Shown here in pieces: positions 47,484 to 57,279 of a stretch of DNA of 64,000 nt; within the stretch, counting starts at the first letter, position 1; every line of letters begins with the position of its first letter. A program made the translations under genes and the position numbers. The stretch comes from Nocardia pneumoniae NBRC 100136. GTDB lineage: Bacteria; Actinomycetota; Actinomycetes; Mycobacteriales; Mycobacteriaceae. The notes beneath the pieces were generated by a model. That model had not been told where the DNA came from and searched no databases. It was given only the letters and a program-made list of their open reading frames with translations. The stretch lies in NCBI RefSeq assembly GCF_000308755.1, contig NZ_BAGF01000152.1, positions 1-64,000 on the forward strand, written 5' to 3'.

Positions 47484-48353
47484 GTGACGAGCATCGACAA
47501 GGGTGTCGGCACCGGGCGGACGGTCCGGGTCGGCGGGCGCGAGATTTTCTTCAGTGCGGCCGGGTCCGGTCCCCCGGTGGTGCTGCTGCACGGTGGCGGG
47601 CCTGGGGCGACCGGGCTGTCCAACTACTCGCGCAATATCGACGCGCTGGCGAGGCGTTTCCGGGTGATCGTGCCGGACATGCCCGGCTACGGGCGGTCGG
47701 CGAAGTGGATCGATCAGTCCGATCCGTTCGGCTACCTCGCGCGGGCGGTCGGAGGTCTGCTGGACGAGCTCGGCATCGCCTCGGCGCATATGGTCGGCAA
47801 CTCCTACGGGGGTGCGGCCGCGCTACGGCTGGCGATGGACCGGCCGGAGAAGGTGGGCCGGATGGTGCTGATGGGGCCGGGTGGTGTCGGCTCAACGCGC
47901 GCGGTGCCGACCAAGGGCCTGCAAGAGTTGCTGAACTACTACCCGGGCAGCGGGCCGAGCCGGGAGAAGATCATCCGGTTCATCCGCCAGTACCTGGTGT
48001 TCGACGGGGCGGCGGTGCCCGACGAGCTGATCGAGGAACGCTACCGGGCCAGCATCGATCCGGAGGTGATCGCGAATCCGCCGCTGCGCCGCCCCTCCGG
48101 TCCGCTGGCGCTGCGCACGCTGTGGCGGATGGATTTCACCCGCGACTCGCGCCTGCGCCAGGTCACGCACCCGACGCTGGTGCTCTGGGGCGCCGCGGAC
48201 AAGGTCAACCGTCCCGATGGCGGTCGCATGCTCGCCGACGCCATGCCCAACTGCGACCTGTACGTGGCGGCCAACATCGGCCACTGGGTGCAGTGGGAAC
48301 GCGCGGAGCTGTTCAACACGCTGGCCACCGAGTTCCTCCAGGCGAGCTCATGA
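47484..48353 (+). CDS. Meta-cleavage product C-C hydrolase (HsaD/MhpC/BphD-like)
   Basis: The 289-residue alpha/beta hydrolase has oxyanion loop HGGGPGATGLSNYSRN, nucleophile elbow GNSYGG, acid in WGAADKVNRPDG and catalytic His in IGHWVQWE, all typical of hydrolases that split ring-cleaved vinylogous diketones. It yields a carboxylic acid and a 2-hydroxypenta-dienoate. GTG 47,484 lies 5 bases after GGAGG; the frame reaches 47,451 but passes the operator. The stop overlaps the dioxygenase start (ATGA). Confidence 0.92.
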   Translation: MTSIDKGVGTGRTVRVGGREIFFSAAGSGPPVVLLHGGGPGATGLSNYSRNIDALARRFRVIVPDMPGYGRSAKWIDQSDPFGYLARAVGGLLDELGIASAHMVGNSYGGAAALRLAMDRPEKVGRMVLMGPGGVGSTRAVPTKGLQELLNYYPGSGPSREKIIRFIRQYLVFDGAAVPDELIEERYRASIDPEVIANPPLRRPSGPLALRTLWRMDFTRDSRLRQVTHPTLVLWGAADKVNRPDGGRMLADAMPNCDLYVAANIGHWVQWERAELFNTLATEFLQASS

Positions 48354-49378
48354 ACGGCTTCCCGCGGCCCGACTCCGGCGATTCGGTCTTCGGCGCGGTC
48401 CACCTCGGTTACATCGCGGTGGAGTCGCAGCGGCTCGCCGACTGGCGGCGGTTCGGCGCGGACGCCATCGGGCTGCACGTCGACGAGCTGCGCACGGATG
48501 TCCTGCGCTTCCGTCTCGATGACCGCGCCTGCCGGTTCCTCATCCGGCCCGGCCCGGCCGAGGATGTCACCGCGTTGGGTTGGCAGGTCGACGATCACGA
48601 GACCTTCGACCGCGTCATCGCCCGTGTCGCCGACCGTGGCGTCCCGATCATCGAGGGCGCCCGGGAGGAGGCCGCGCTGCGCGGCGTGGAGCGATTGTGG
48701 CGGTTTCCGGGTCCGAAAGGCATTGCGCAGGAAATCTTCACCGTGCCCGTGACGACGCCCGAGCCGCTGCGGATGCTCAGTTCCGGCTGGGTGACCGGCG
48801 AGGCAGGCTTAGGGCATGTGGCGATCGTGTCGCGGGAGCCGGAAGCGATGCGCGGCTACTACCAGACGGTCTTCGACTCCCGGCTGACCGACTACATCGA
48901 CGAGAACGTCTCCGGGCTGAAGATGAAGATCCGATTCCTGCGCGTCAATGAACGCCATCACTCGATCGCCATCGCCAATATCCGCGGCATCAAGATCGAT
49001 CCGATTCGCACCCGGGTGCAGCACATCAACATTCAGTCCGCGACGCTGGACGACATGCTGGCCGCGTTCGGCCGGGTGACCGATCTCGGCTTCCGTATGG
49101 CGTGGTCGGTCGGCCAGCACACGAATGATCGCGAGCTGTCCTTCTACTGTGTGACACCCTCCGGTTTCGAGCTCGAGGTGGGCTGGAACCCGCTGGTGAT
49201 CGGTCCCGAACTCGAGTCCACCTGGGAGCCGACAACGTATCAGGGCATCAGCATCTGGGGGCACACCACGGTCGGGGAAACGGTGCTGGACAAGTTCGCC
49301 CAGTTTCGCCAAGCGCTGCGGACCGTGCGGACACCGGAGACCACCGTTCCCGGACTGGCGGGCGGACTGTCGCGATGA
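48350..49378 (+). CDS. Extradiol ring-cleavage dioxygenase (type I, VOC)
   Basis: The 342-residue enzyme opens a catechol ring next to its hydroxyls with Fe(II). Two vicinal-oxygen-chelate modules are seen; metal ligands in the second are His156 (GLGHVAIV), His225 (VQHINIQ) and Glu276 (GFELEVGW). The sequence LSFYCVTPSGFELEVGWN is of the HsaC/BphC class, which handles bicyclic or substituted catechols, and not the LigB-type MhpB. The specific substrate is not readable. Confidence 0.92.
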   Translation: MNGFPRPDSGDSVFGAVHLGYIAVESQRLADWRRFGADAIGLHVDELRTDVLRFRLDDRACRFLIRPGPAEDVTALGWQVDDHETFDRVIARVADRGVPIIEGAREEAALRGVERLWRFPGPKGIAQEIFTVPVTTPEPLRMLSSGWVTGEAGLGHVAIVSREPEAMRGYYQTVFDSRLTDYIDENVSGLKMKIRFLRVNERHHSIAIANIRGIKIDPIRTRVQHINIQSATLDDMLAAFGRVTDLGFRMAWSVGQHTNDRELSFYCVTPSGFELEVGWNPLVIGPELESTWEPTTYQGISIWGHTTVGETVLDKFAQFRQALRTVRTPETTVPGLAGGLSR

Positions 49379-51192
49379 CAACCACGGATTTCGACGTCGT
49401 GCTCGTCGGCCTCGGCCCGACCGGCCTGACCCTGGCCAATCTGCTCGGGCGGCGCGGGGTGAGCGTGCTGGTGCTGGAACGTGAGCCGGAGTACTACGGG
49501 CTGGCGCGGGCGGTCTACACCGACGACGAAGGCATGCGCGTCTTCCAAACAGCGGGTGCGGCAGAGGAACTCGCCGCCGACATGAACATCGACTGCACGG
49601 TGCAGTGGGTCCGCGGCGACGGCCGGGTGCTGGCGCAGTTCAATCAGACCGACCGGCCGCTGGGGTGGCCGGTCGCCAACTTCCTGTACCAGCCGTATCT
49701 GGAGAACACCCTCGAACACGCGCTGCTTCGTTACCCGCACGTCAGTGTCCGCCGCGGACGTGAAGTGATCGACTTCGACCAGGACGACGCCGGTGTAAGC
49801 GTCGAGCACGCCGCCTGTCGCGGTACCGGATACGGCAAACGCCCACCGGACACCGACCCGCGCACGGCCGAGCGGGTGCGGGCGAAGTTCCTCGTCGGCT
49901 GCGACGGCGGTCGCAGCGTGGTACGGACCCGGCTCGGCATCGATATGACCGGCACCAGCTTTCCGGAACGGTGGCTGGTGGTGGACTTGAAAGCCAAAGA
50001 CGGTGTCGATGCCTTTCGTCATCTGCCGTATTTCAATTTCGTCTGCGATCCGGAACTGCCGATCGTGTCGTGCCCGCAGCCGGACCGGCATCATCGCTTC
50101 GAGTTCATGCTCAGCGACGAGCAGACCAAGGAGGAGATGGAGGACCCGGACAACGTCCGTCGCCACATCGCCCGCTTCGTCGACCCGGACGAGGTCGAGG
50201 TACTGCGCAGACTCGTCTACACCTTCAACGCCGTCGTCGCCGACCGCTGGCGTGACGGCCGCATCCTGGTCGCCGGTGACGCCGCGCACATGACGCCGCA
50301 GTTCATCGGGCAAGGCATGAACTCCGGCGTGCGGGACGCGGACAACCTGTCCTGGAAATTGGCCGCGATCATCAAGAACGGTGCTTCGCTCCAGATTCTG
50401 GACACCTACGAGTCCGAGCGGCGTCCGCACGCCAAGGCGATGATCGACCTGTCGGTGTTGAACAAGACGCTCGTCTCCATCGACAACAAACTGGTCGCGG
50501 CCGCCAGGGACATCGCGCTCGTCACCGCGTTGCGGGTGCCCGGACTGGGTGGCTGGATTCGCGGCGCCAAGATGAAACCGTCGCCGCGCTTTCGTCGCGG
50601 CGCGTATCTGGGCCTGCCCCGGCGTGGACTGCGCGGTGTCGAGGGAACGCTCGCCCCACAGCCGGACGTACGCACCTACGACGGTCGTCATCGCCGTTTC
50701 GATGACGTCCTCGGCATGGGATTCGCGCTGCTCGGCTACGGAATCGACCCCAGGGCCGCGCTCAGCCCGGACGACCTGGCCGCGTTGCGGGCGCTGGGCA
50801 CGCGCTTCGTCACCGTCTACCCGCTCGGCGGGCGACCGCAGGGACAGCCGGGAGATGGCCGGACCGCCGGAGATGATCTCGCCGATATCGAAGACCACAC
50901 CGGCGCGCTGGCCCGATGGTTCGCCAAGGCGGGTGTAGGTGTGGGAGGACTACTGCTGCTGCGCCCGGATCGGTTCGTCTTCGGCACCGCCGGTCCCGGA
51001 CGCGGCGGCGCACTGATCGCCGAGCTGCTGCGTCAGCTCACCGGTTCCGCGGTTCGCCCCACCATGCCGGGCGCGACGAACTCCGGTTCGGCCACAGCGC
51101 ACGCGGAGTCGGTGAACCCGCAATCGGTTTCGGCCGCAACCCGATCGGATTCGGTGCCGGGCCCGGGCAACGACCTCGAGGAGGCGCGATGA
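49375..51192 (+). CDS. FAD-dependent aromatic hydroxylase (MhpA-like)
   Basis: The 605-residue class A flavoprotein monooxygenase shows the FAD motif VLVGLGPTGLTLANLLGRRG (residues 9-28), the DG motif VGCDGGRSVVR near 180 and GDAAHMTPQFIGQGMNSGVRDADNL near 300. It resembles MhpA, which hydroxylates 3-(3-hydroxyphenyl)propionate to the catechol. A thioredoxin-like C-terminal domain follows, and then a 40-residue S/A/T-rich tail. It would feed the dioxygenase with a catechol. Coupled by ATGA overlaps on both sides. Confidence 0.9.
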   Translation: MTTTDFDVVLVGLGPTGLTLANLLGRRGVSVLVLEREPEYYGLARAVYTDDEGMRVFQTAGAAEELAADMNIDCTVQWVRGDGRVLAQFNQTDRPLGWPVANFLYQPYLENTLEHALLRYPHVSVRRGREVIDFDQDDAGVSVEHAACRGTGYGKRPPDTDPRTAERVRAKFLVGCDGGRSVVRTRLGIDMTGTSFPERWLVVDLKAKDGVDAFRHLPYFNFVCDPELPIVSCPQPDRHHRFEFMLSDEQTKEEMEDPDNVRRHIARFVDPDEVEVLRRLVYTFNAVVADRWRDGRILVAGDAAHMTPQFIGQGMNSGVRDADNLSWKLAAIIKNGASLQILDTYESERRPHAKAMIDLSVLNKTLVSIDNKLVAAARDIALVTALRVPGLGGWIRGAKMKPSPRFRRGAYLGLPRRGLRGVEGTLAPQPDVRTYDGRHRRFDDVLGMGFALLGYGIDPRAALSPDDLAALRALGTRFVTVYPLGGRPQGQPGDGRTAGDDLADIEDHTGALARWFAKAGVGVGGLLLLRPDRFVFGTAGPGRGGALIAELLRQLTGSAVRPTMPGATNSGSATAHAESVNPQSVSAATRSDSVPGPGNDLEEAR

Positions 51193-52004
51193 CAGCAACC
51201 GTGACGGGCCTGCCATCGGTCCGGGCTGCCGCCGAGCGGTTGGCCATCGCCGCGAGCACCGGAGTTCCCACCGCTCCGGTTCGTGGTCTGATCGGCCCCG
51301 ACGACGTCGTGCTCGCGTACGCGGTGCAAAGCATCGGCAACGGTCACCGCCTCGACGCGGGCGCTCGGATCGTCGGCCGCAAGATCGGCCTGACCTCGCC
51401 CGCGGTCCAGCGCCAACTCGGGGTGAACCAGCCCGACTTCGGGGTGCTGTTCCACGACATGCACGTCACCGACACACCCGTGGCGCATCGTCCTCGGTTG
51501 CTGCAACCCAAGGTCGAGGCGGAGGTGGCGTTCGTCCTGGGCGCCGACCTCGACGTCGGCCAACTCGACGCGATCAGCGTGCGCGGTGCGGTCGACTACG
51601 CCGTCGCCGCCCTCGAGATCGTCGACAGCCGTATCGCCGATTGGAACATCAGCTTCGCCGACACCGTCGCCGACAACGCCTCCAGCGGATGGTTCGTCCT
51701 CGGTACCGACAAACTTTCGCTGGACGACTTCGAGCCGCGCGAGGTCGGGATGACCATGGCGATCGACGGCGACGTTGTCTCCACCGGGAGCGGTTCCGCC
51801 TGCCTGGGTGATCCGCTCAACGCGCTGGCGTGGCTGGCCCGCACCGCCCGCGACCTCGGCGACCCGCTTCGCGCGGGCGAGATCGTCCTGTCCGGCGCAC
51901 TCGGACCGATGGCGCCGCTGCGGCCGGGCATCCGGGTGCATTCCGAAATATTCAGCAGCACAAAGACACTCGGTACCGTCGACTTCACGCTGGAGGAAAC
52001 ATGA
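51189..52004 (+). CDS. 2-keto-4-pentenoate hydratase (MhpD/HsaE-like)
   Basis: The 271-residue enzyme hydrates 2-hydroxypenta-2,4-dienoate to 4-hydroxy-2-oxovalerate. Family sequences are visible: [40 protein letters not shown] with the metal-binding Glu pair, and [29 protein letters not shown]. Length and motifs are normal. It acts after the hydrolase and supplies the aldolase. ATG 51,189 overlaps the hydroxylase stop. Confidence 0.94.
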   Translation: MTATVTGLPSVRAAAERLAIAASTGVPTAPVRGLIGPDDVVLAYAVQSIGNGHRLDAGARIVGRKIGLTSPAVQRQLGVNQPDFGVLFHDMHVTDTPVAHRPRLLQPKVEAEVAFVLGADLDVGQLDAISVRGAVDYAVAALEIVDSRIADWNISFADTVADNASSGWFVLGTDKLSLDDFEPREVGMTMAIDGDVVSTGSGSACLGDPLNALAWLARTARDLGDPLRAGEIVLSGALGPMAPLRPGIRVHSEIFSSTKTLGTVDFTLEET

Positions 52005-52945
52005 GCCGCACCAAGGTCGCCGTCATCGGCTCGGGAAACATCGGCACCGACCTGATGATCAAAGTGCTGCGGCTTTCCGAGACGCTCGAGATGGGCGCCA
52101 TGGTCGGCATCGATCCGGCCTCCGACGGCCTGGCCCGCGCGGCTCGGCTGAACGTGCCGACTACCGCGCGCGGTGTCGCGGGCCTGATCGAGATGGAACA
52201 CTTCGACGAGATCGACATCGTCTTCGACGCGACCTCCGCCAGTGCGCATCGAGCCAACGCCGCCGCCCTCGCCCCCTACGGGAAGCGCCTGATCGACCTG
52301 ACCCCGGCCGCGATCGGCCCGTTCGTCGTGCCCGCGGTCAATCTCCACCAGCATCTGGACGCGCCCGATGTCAACATGGTGACCTGCGGGGGACAGGCCA
52401 CCATCCCGATCGTCGCGGCGATCTCTCGCGTCACCGAGGTGCCCTACGCCGAGATCGTCGCCTCGATCGCGTCCAAGTCCGCCGGTCCCGGCACCCGCGC
52501 CAATATCGACGAATTCACCGAGACCACCTCGGAGGCGATCGCCGCGGTCGGCGGAGCCGGGCGCGGGCGGGCCATCATCATCCTCAATCCCGCCGATCCT
52601 CCGTTGATCATGCGTGACACCGTGCTGGCCCTGATCAACGACGACGATACGAAAACCCATGCGGACGTGCGGGAATCGATCGAGAAGATGGTCGCCGAAG
52701 TCGCGGCGTACGTGCCCGGTTACCGGCTCAAACAAGCCGTCCAGATCACCCCGCTCGCTCCGGACGCATCGCTGCGCACGCTGGTCGGCGATGCCGTTGT
52801 CACGCATCAGGTTTCGGTGTTCCTCGAAGTCGAAGGCGCCGCCCACTACCTCCCCGCCTATGCCGGGAATCTCGACATCATGACCTCGGCCGCGCTGCGC
52901 GTCGCCGAGCGTATGGCCGCATCGACCCGGGAGAGTGTCCGATGA
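52001..52945 (+). CDS. Acetaldehyde dehydrogenase, acylating (MhpF/HsaG-like)
   Basis: The 314-residue enzyme turns acetaldehyde (or propanal) and CoA into the acyl-CoA with NAD. It shows the NAD fold [20 protein letters not shown], active Cys129 in VTCGGQAT, and [19 protein letters not shown]. In such pathways it binds the aldolase, which passes the volatile aldehyde through a channel; the neighbouring aldolase gene overlaps by four bases, in keeping with that complex. Confidence 0.95.
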   Translation: MSRTKVAVIGSGNIGTDLMIKVLRLSETLEMGAMVGIDPASDGLARAARLNVPTTARGVAGLIEMEHFDEIDIVFDATSASAHRANAAALAPYGKRLIDLTPAAIGPFVVPAVNLHQHLDAPDVNMVTCGGQATIPIVAAISRVTEVPYAEIVASIASKSAGPGTRANIDEFTETTSEAIAAVGGAGRGRAIIILNPADPPLIMRDTVLALINDDDTKTHADVRESIEKMVAEVAAYVPGYRLKQAVQITPLAPDASLRTLVGDAVVTHQVSVFLEVEGAAHYLPAYAGNLDIMTSAALRVAERMAASTRESVR

Positions 52946-53991
52946 ACGCAGCATCGCAGAGCGATTCGGACGGGCGCGAAATCTTTCTCCAGGACGTGAC
53001 GTTGCGCGATGGCATGCACGCGCTGCGCCACCGCATCACGCCCGCCACGGTCGCCGCCGTCGCCGCCGCCCTGGATGCGGCGGGCGTCGACGCCGTGGAG
53101 GTAGCGCACGGCGACGGGCTGTCCGGCGGCAGTCTCACCTACGGGCCCGGCAGCCACACCGACTGGGCATGGCTGGAGGCCGCCGCGGGCGCATTGCGGC
53201 ACGCCCGGCTGACCACGCTGCTGCTGCCGGGCATCGGCACCATCGAAGACCTGCGCCGAGCCTATGACCTCGGCGTGCGGTCGGTGCGGGTGGCTACCCA
53301 CTGCACCGAGGCCGACATCGCCGCACAGCACATCGGCTACGCCCGCGAGCTGGGCATGGACGTCTCGGGCTTCCTGATGATGAGCCACCTGAACACCCCG
53401 GACGGGCTCGCCGCCCAAGCCCAGCTGATGGAATCCTATGGCGCGCATTGCGTGTACGTCACCGACTCCGGCGGGCGGCTCACCATGGCCGGTGTGCGCG
53501 ACCGCGTCCGCGCCTACCGGGACGTGCTGGATCGGGGTACCGAGATCGGCATCCACGCCCACCAGAACCTGTCGCTGTCGGTCGCGAACAGCGTCGTCGC
53601 CGTCGAAGAAGGCGTCACCCGGGTCGACGCGTCGCTGGCCGGGCTCGGCGCGGGCGCGGGCAACACCCCGCTGGAAGCGTTCGTCGCCGTCGCCGACCTC
53701 ACCGGCTGGAAGCACCGCGCCGACCTCGACGCACTCACTGACGCCGCCGATGACGTGATCCGCCCGCTCATGGACCGGCCGGTGCAGGTGGACCGCGAAA
53801 CGCTGGCCCTCGGCTACGCCGGGGTGTACTCGAGCTTCCTACGGCACGCCGAAAAGGCCTCCGCCACTTACGGAGTCGACGTGCGCACGCTGCTCTCCGA
53901 AGCGGGACGCCGCGGCCTGGTCGGCGGGCAGGAAGACATGATCGTCGACATCGCGCTCGATCTCACCGCCGCGCGTGCCGGGGCGAGGTGA
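52942..53991 (+). CDS. 4-hydroxy-2-oxovalerate aldolase (MhpE/HsaF-like)
   Basis: The 349-residue DRE-TIM metallolyase cleaves 4-hydroxy-2-oxoacids to pyruvate and an aldehyde. It has the catalytic start [15 protein letters not shown] (Arg, Asp for Mn and His base), [15 protein letters not shown], and the metal-binding IGIHAHQN. The C-terminal [22 protein letters not shown] is typical of the aldolase that pairs with the acylating dehydrogenase. It is the last gene of the operon. Confidence 0.95.
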   Translation: MNAASQSDSDGREIFLQDVTLRDGMHALRHRITPATVAAVAAALDAAGVDAVEVAHGDGLSGGSLTYGPGSHTDWAWLEAAAGALRHARLTTLLLPGIGTIEDLRRAYDLGVRSVRVATHCTEADIAAQHIGYARELGMDVSGFLMMSHLNTPDGLAAQAQLMESYGAHCVYVTDSGGRLTMAGVRDRVRAYRDVLDRGTEIGIHAHQNLSLSVANSVVAVEEGVTRVDASLAGLGAGAGNTPLEAFVAVADLTGWKHRADLDALTDAADDVIRPLMDRPVQVDRETLALGYAGVYSSFLRHAEKASATYGVDVRTLLSEAGRRGLVGGQEDMIVDIALDLTAARAGAR

Positions 53992-54008
53992 ACCGCGCCG
54001 GGCTGCCT

Positions 54009-54035
54009 GGCCTGCCGCCGAATCGGCGGCGGGCC
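54009..54035. terminator. Stem-loop after the meta-cleavage operon
   Basis: GCCGCCG and CGGCGGC pair around AAT and are extended by GGCC/GGCC beyond one mismatch. It lies between the convergent aldolase and TetR genes and touches the TetR stop. Confidence 0.7.
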
Positions 54036-54670
54036 TACAGCTGTGGCTGCGGCGGAAGCGGCGTCGAGGTCAGCTTCTGTGCCGCCCGTTTGGTCATCCC
54101 GAACATGCGCAGCACATGAAACGTCATCTCGTCCGACAGCGCTCCGGCGTCGGCGTCCGGCCGGGCATCCAGCATCTGCAACAGGCCCAGCAGCGACCCG
54201 CCCGCGGCCATGACGGCCATGTCCGGATCCATCGGCTCGAACCGGCCCGCCCCCTGCGCGGCGATGATGTCGCGCCGCGCGCGCGGCGCCAGCCCCTCGT
54301 CGCGCAGCAGCACCGACATGCCGGAGTTCAGCAGCACCCGGACCATTTCCGGGACTTGCCGCTGCAACCGGCCGGTCATGCGGAAACTCACCGCGAACAC
54401 CTCGGCCGGATCCTCGTACAACGCCACGATGGCGTCGCGCATCTCGCTGTAGACCTGCAGCACCGAACGTATCGCCTCGTCGAACAACTGCTCTTTCGAC
54501 TGGAAGTGGTTGTAGAAGGTGCCGAACCCGACGTCGGCGGCATCGGTGATCTCCTGAATGCTCACCGCGGAACGACCCTCGGACAAGAATTTCCGCGCCG
54601 CGCCCAGCAGCGCGTTGCGGGTGCGTTCGCGGCGCCGGTCGATGCGATTGCGCACCGCGGGTTCTGCCAT
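54035..54670 (-). CDS. TetR-family repressor
   Basis: The 211-residue regulator has the TetR HTH near residues 20-65 (NALLGAARKFLSEGRSAVSIQEITDAADVGFGTFYNHFQSKEQLFDEAI). The rest is a helical ligand domain, with ARRDIIAAQGAGRFEPMDPDMAVMAAGGSLLGLLQ. Its ATG is 17 bases from the inverted repeat at 54,688-54,710, which suits autoregulation and control of the divergent amidohydrolase gene. It may also govern the convergent meta-cleavage operon, but that operon's operator has a different sequence. Confidence 0.92.
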   Translation of the reverse strand: MAEPAVRNRIDRRRERTRNALLGAARKFLSEGRSAVSIQEITDAADVGFGTFYNHFQSKEQLFDEAIRSVLQVYSEMRDAIVALYEDPAEVFAVSFRMTGRLQRQVPEMVRVLLNSGMSVLLRDEGLAPRARRDIIAAQGAGRFEPMDPDMAVMAAGGSLLGLLQMLDARPDADAGALSDEMTFHVLRMFGMTKRAAQKLTSTPLPPQPQL

Positions 54671-54687
54671 CGATCCTCCGATCCTGC

Positions 54688-54710
54688 GATACCGTTACGA
54701 GAATCGTATC
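54688..54710. promoter_or_regulatory. Operator between tetR and amidohydrolase genes
   Basis: Core TACGA-GAA-TCGTA (54,696-54,708) lies inside a wider GATAC...GTATC repeat (54,688-54,692 and 54,706-54,710). The same half-sites, TTACGA and TCGTATC, recur at 63,618-63,633 with a different 3-base centre. Confidence 0.65.
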
Positions 54711-54866
54711 TGAGGAAACCATCAGATAAGATCGGGACTTCTGTACGCCCGGTGTGTCGTGAGCTACACCACGCCGAATTCTCGCTCCTGGGGCCGGGCA
54801 CGCCCGGCCGACCGGCTTATTCCACTGCTCTGCCCTGTGCTTTCCGATTCGAAAAGTGAGGATTCC

Positions 54867-56006
54867 GTGCCCGAATTCAACTGGCCCTCTGGCGTGCAGA
54901 TGAACCGCCGCCGCATCTTGGGCGGCGCTGTGGCGGGAACGCTCGGTGTCGCCGCGGCGGCCGGGGCGACACCGTTCGCCCAGGCCGCTCCAGCTCGTAC
55001 CCAGCAGCCCGCGCCGTCGGGCACCTACCGGATCGACCTGCACGCGCACTTCCTGCCGCCGGACTACCGCGCGGCCCTGCTCGACCACGGCCACGTCACG
55101 ATAGGCGGCTACCCGACACCGGACTGGTCGCCGGAGCAAGCGCTGGCGTTCATGGACTACTACGGGATTCAGGCCCAGGGGTTGTCGGTGTCCGATCCGG
55201 GCGTGTCCTTCCTGCGCGGCAAAGATGCCAACGACATGGCTCGCTACTGCAACACCTACGCCGCGAACCTTTTCAAGACCCACGCCAAGCGTTTCGGCGC
55301 CTTCGCGGTGCTGCCGATGCCCGACATTCCCGCCTCCATCGCCGAAGCGATCTACGCGCTGGACGAGCTGCACCTCGACGGTGTGGTCCTGCTGTCGGCG
55401 TACGACGGCGTGTATCTCGGCGACCCGCGCTTCGAGCCGCTGATGATCGCGTTGAATCAGCGCGACGCCTACGTCTTCGTCCATCCGGCCGCGATCCCGG
55501 CCGACGCGAAGCCGAAGCTCCCGCTGCCGGACTTCCTGGAGGAATTCACCTTCGACACCACCCGCGCCGCGACATTGATGATGACCACCGGCATGACCCA
55601 GCGCTACCCGAACATCCGATTCCAGCTGGCACACGCGGGCGGCACGCTTCCGTTCCTGTCCCACCGCGTCAGCGTCGCCGCGCAAACCGTGCTCGGCGAA
55701 CTGTGGCCCGACGATCTGCCCCGGCCGTCGATTCTCGACACCAAACGCCAGATCGCGAACTTCTACTACGACACCGCGCTCAGCGGGTCGGCCGCCGCGA
55801 TGGCCAGCGTGCTCGCGGTCAGCGCCCGCGACCACGTCGTCTTCGGTTCGGACTGGCCCTTCAGCGCCCTCACCCTCCCGCAGACCGGCACGCACGATCC
55901 GGCTCCCGGACTCAGCGACATCTTCGACGCCGACCAGCGCATGGAGGTCGAACGGCACAACCCGCTGCGGCAGCTGCCCCGACTGGCCGAAGCGGTGAAC
56001 GCGTGA
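54867..56006 (+). CDS. Tat-exported ACMSD-type amidohydrolase/decarboxylase
   Basis: The 379-residue product starts with a twin-arginine signal (NRRRILGGAVAGTLGVAAAAGATPFAQA). The mature part is a metal-dependent TIM barrel of the amidohydrolase_2/ACMSD group: metal-binding HAHF, VFVHPAAIP, LAHAGGTLPFLSHR and the Asp of FGSDWPFS are all present. Relatives decarboxylate aromatic acids such as 6-methylsalicylate or aminocarboxymuconate semialdehyde and are normally cytoplasmic. GTG 54,867 after GAGGA is chosen; ATG 54,900 would start right at the Arg motif. It is divergent from tetR. Confidence 0.85.
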   Translation: MPEFNWPSGVQMNRRRILGGAVAGTLGVAAAAGATPFAQAAPARTQQPAPSGTYRIDLHAHFLPPDYRAALLDHGHVTIGGYPTPDWSPEQALAFMDYYGIQAQGLSVSDPGVSFLRGKDANDMARYCNTYAANLFKTHAKRFGAFAVLPMPDIPASIAEAIYALDELHLDGVVLLSAYDGVYLGDPRFEPLMIALNQRDAYVFVHPAAIPADAKPKLPLPDFLEEFTFDTTRAATLMMTTGMTQRYPNIRFQLAHAGGTLPFLSHRVSVAAQTVLGELWPDDLPRPSILDTKRQIANFYYDTALSGSAAAMASVLAVSARDHVVFGSDWPFSALTLPQTGTHDPAPGLSDIFDADQRMEVERHNPLRQLPRLAEAVNA

Positions 56007-56007
56007 C

Positions 56008-57279
56008 TCAGTTCTGCGCGACCGCTGCCTCCGCCGCGGCGCGGGCGCGAGACAGCGCTTCGGGCACCGGGATTCGACCCAGATACATTTCGGCGAAGAT
56101 CGGGTCGATGGCGCGAAGGGCCGCAGGAAAACCGGGGCCGCCGCCCGAGGGGATACGCGGACCGCGCAACACGTCGAAGAACGGGGAGACGTCGACGCCT
56201 TTCCCGGCCCAGTAGTCGCGGTAGGCCCGCTGCTCGGAGACGACAGCGGGAATGGCGGCGCCGTCGCGGGCCAGATACCGGTTGCCCGCACCGCTGCCGA
56301 GCCAGGCGAGCACCCGCCGCACGGCGTCCGGGTGCCGGGTCGCGGCGTTTCCAGCGACACCGATCGCATTGTTGGTGCTCACTCGGCCGGACGGCCCGTG
56401 CGGCAGCGGCGCGACGCCCCACCGGAAGCGGGCCTGCTGGGCGATCCGCGCGAGGTTGAACGTCCCGGATTGGAGCAGCGCCAGTTCGCCCTGCAAGAAA
56501 GCATTCTTCGCGAAATCCGGGTTGGTGTTGGTGTCGGCGGGGGCTGGCGCGAGCCGGTCGGCGATCAACCGCAGCACATAGTCGAACGCAGCGACACCCT
56601 GCGGGCTGTCGAAGACGAACTGATCGCGCTCATCCTGGAACCGCGCTCCGGCCGAGCCCAGGTACGGCAGCTCGATGGATTGGAAGTCGTGGCCCGCGTT
56701 GTAGGCCCAAGGGGCGACCGCGGCCAGCCGGTGCAGCAGCGCGCGGAATGTGTCGTCGTCGCCCGGGCTCCACCGCAGCGCAGTCAATTCGGCGGGATCG
56801 ATGTGGGCCGCGGCGAGCAAGTCGCGGTTGTAATACACCGCCGTGCCGCCATCCACGAATTGCGGTACCGCCCAAAGGATTCCGTGGCGCGTGTACTGCG
56901 CGACCGCCGACGGGTCCCAGGAGCTCGCGGCTTCCGGACCCAGTGCCGCACCGACGTCGATCAACCGTCCGGCGTCGGCGTAGTCCTCGTACAGGTTGGT
57001 CCAGAACAGGTCGTCGGCGGTGCCGCCGGCCACGTCCAGCCGCAGCTTCTGCTGATACGACGACCACGGCACGACGGTGATCCGCACTTCGACATCCGGA
57101 TTCGCGCGCTGGAACTCCTCCAGCGAGGCACGGTAGAGCGGAACGAACGACTCGTCCCAGATCCGCAGACTCACCACGGCGCGGCCGGACCCACCGGCAC
57201 GACCGAGCCACAGTACGGCCGCGACGAGCAGAACCGCCGCGATCGCGATCGCGAGCACCGCGCGGATAGAGGTCCTCAT
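56008..57279 (-). CDS. ABC sugar-type solute-binding protein
   Basis: The 423-residue protein is a family 1 (MalE/UgpB-like) binding protein: N-terminal hydrophobic segment (residues 8-27), then LRIWDESFVPLYRASLEEFQRANPDVEVRITVVPWSSYQQKLRLDVAGGTADDLFW and WAVPQFVDGGTAVYYNRDLL. The N-terminus lacks a lipobox Cys, so it may be membrane-anchored by the uncleaved segment. Its ATG overlaps the preceding permease stop (ATGA). The ligand is probably a sugar or glycerol derivative but cannot be specified. Confidence 0.9.
   Translation of the reverse strand: MRTSIRAVLAIAIAAVLLVAAVLWLGRAGGSGRAVVSLRIWDESFVPLYRASLEEFQRANPDVEVRITVVPWSSYQQKLRLDVAGGTADDLFWTNLYEDYADAGRLIDVGAALGPEAASSWDPSAVAQYTRHGILWAVPQFVDGGTAVYYNRDLLAAAHIDPAELTALRWSPGDDDTFRALLHRLAAVAPWAYNAGHDFQSIELPYLGSAGARFQDERDQFVFDSPQGVAAFDYVLRLIADRLAPAPADTNTNPDFAKNAFLQGELALLQSGTFNLARIAQQARFRWGVAPLPHGPSGRVSTNNAIGVAGNAATRHPDAVRRVLAWLGSGAGNRYLARDGAAIPAVVSEQRAYRDYWAGKGVDVSPFFDVLRGPRIPSGGGPGFPAALRAIDPIFAEMYLGRIPVPEALSRARAAAEAAVAQN

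Noticed and set aside
49375-53991. Steroid ring (hsa) degradation cluster
   Set aside because: The hydroxylase is of the one-component MhpA type and no HsaA/B, KshA/B or KstR-type site is seen, so steroid specificity is not claimed.
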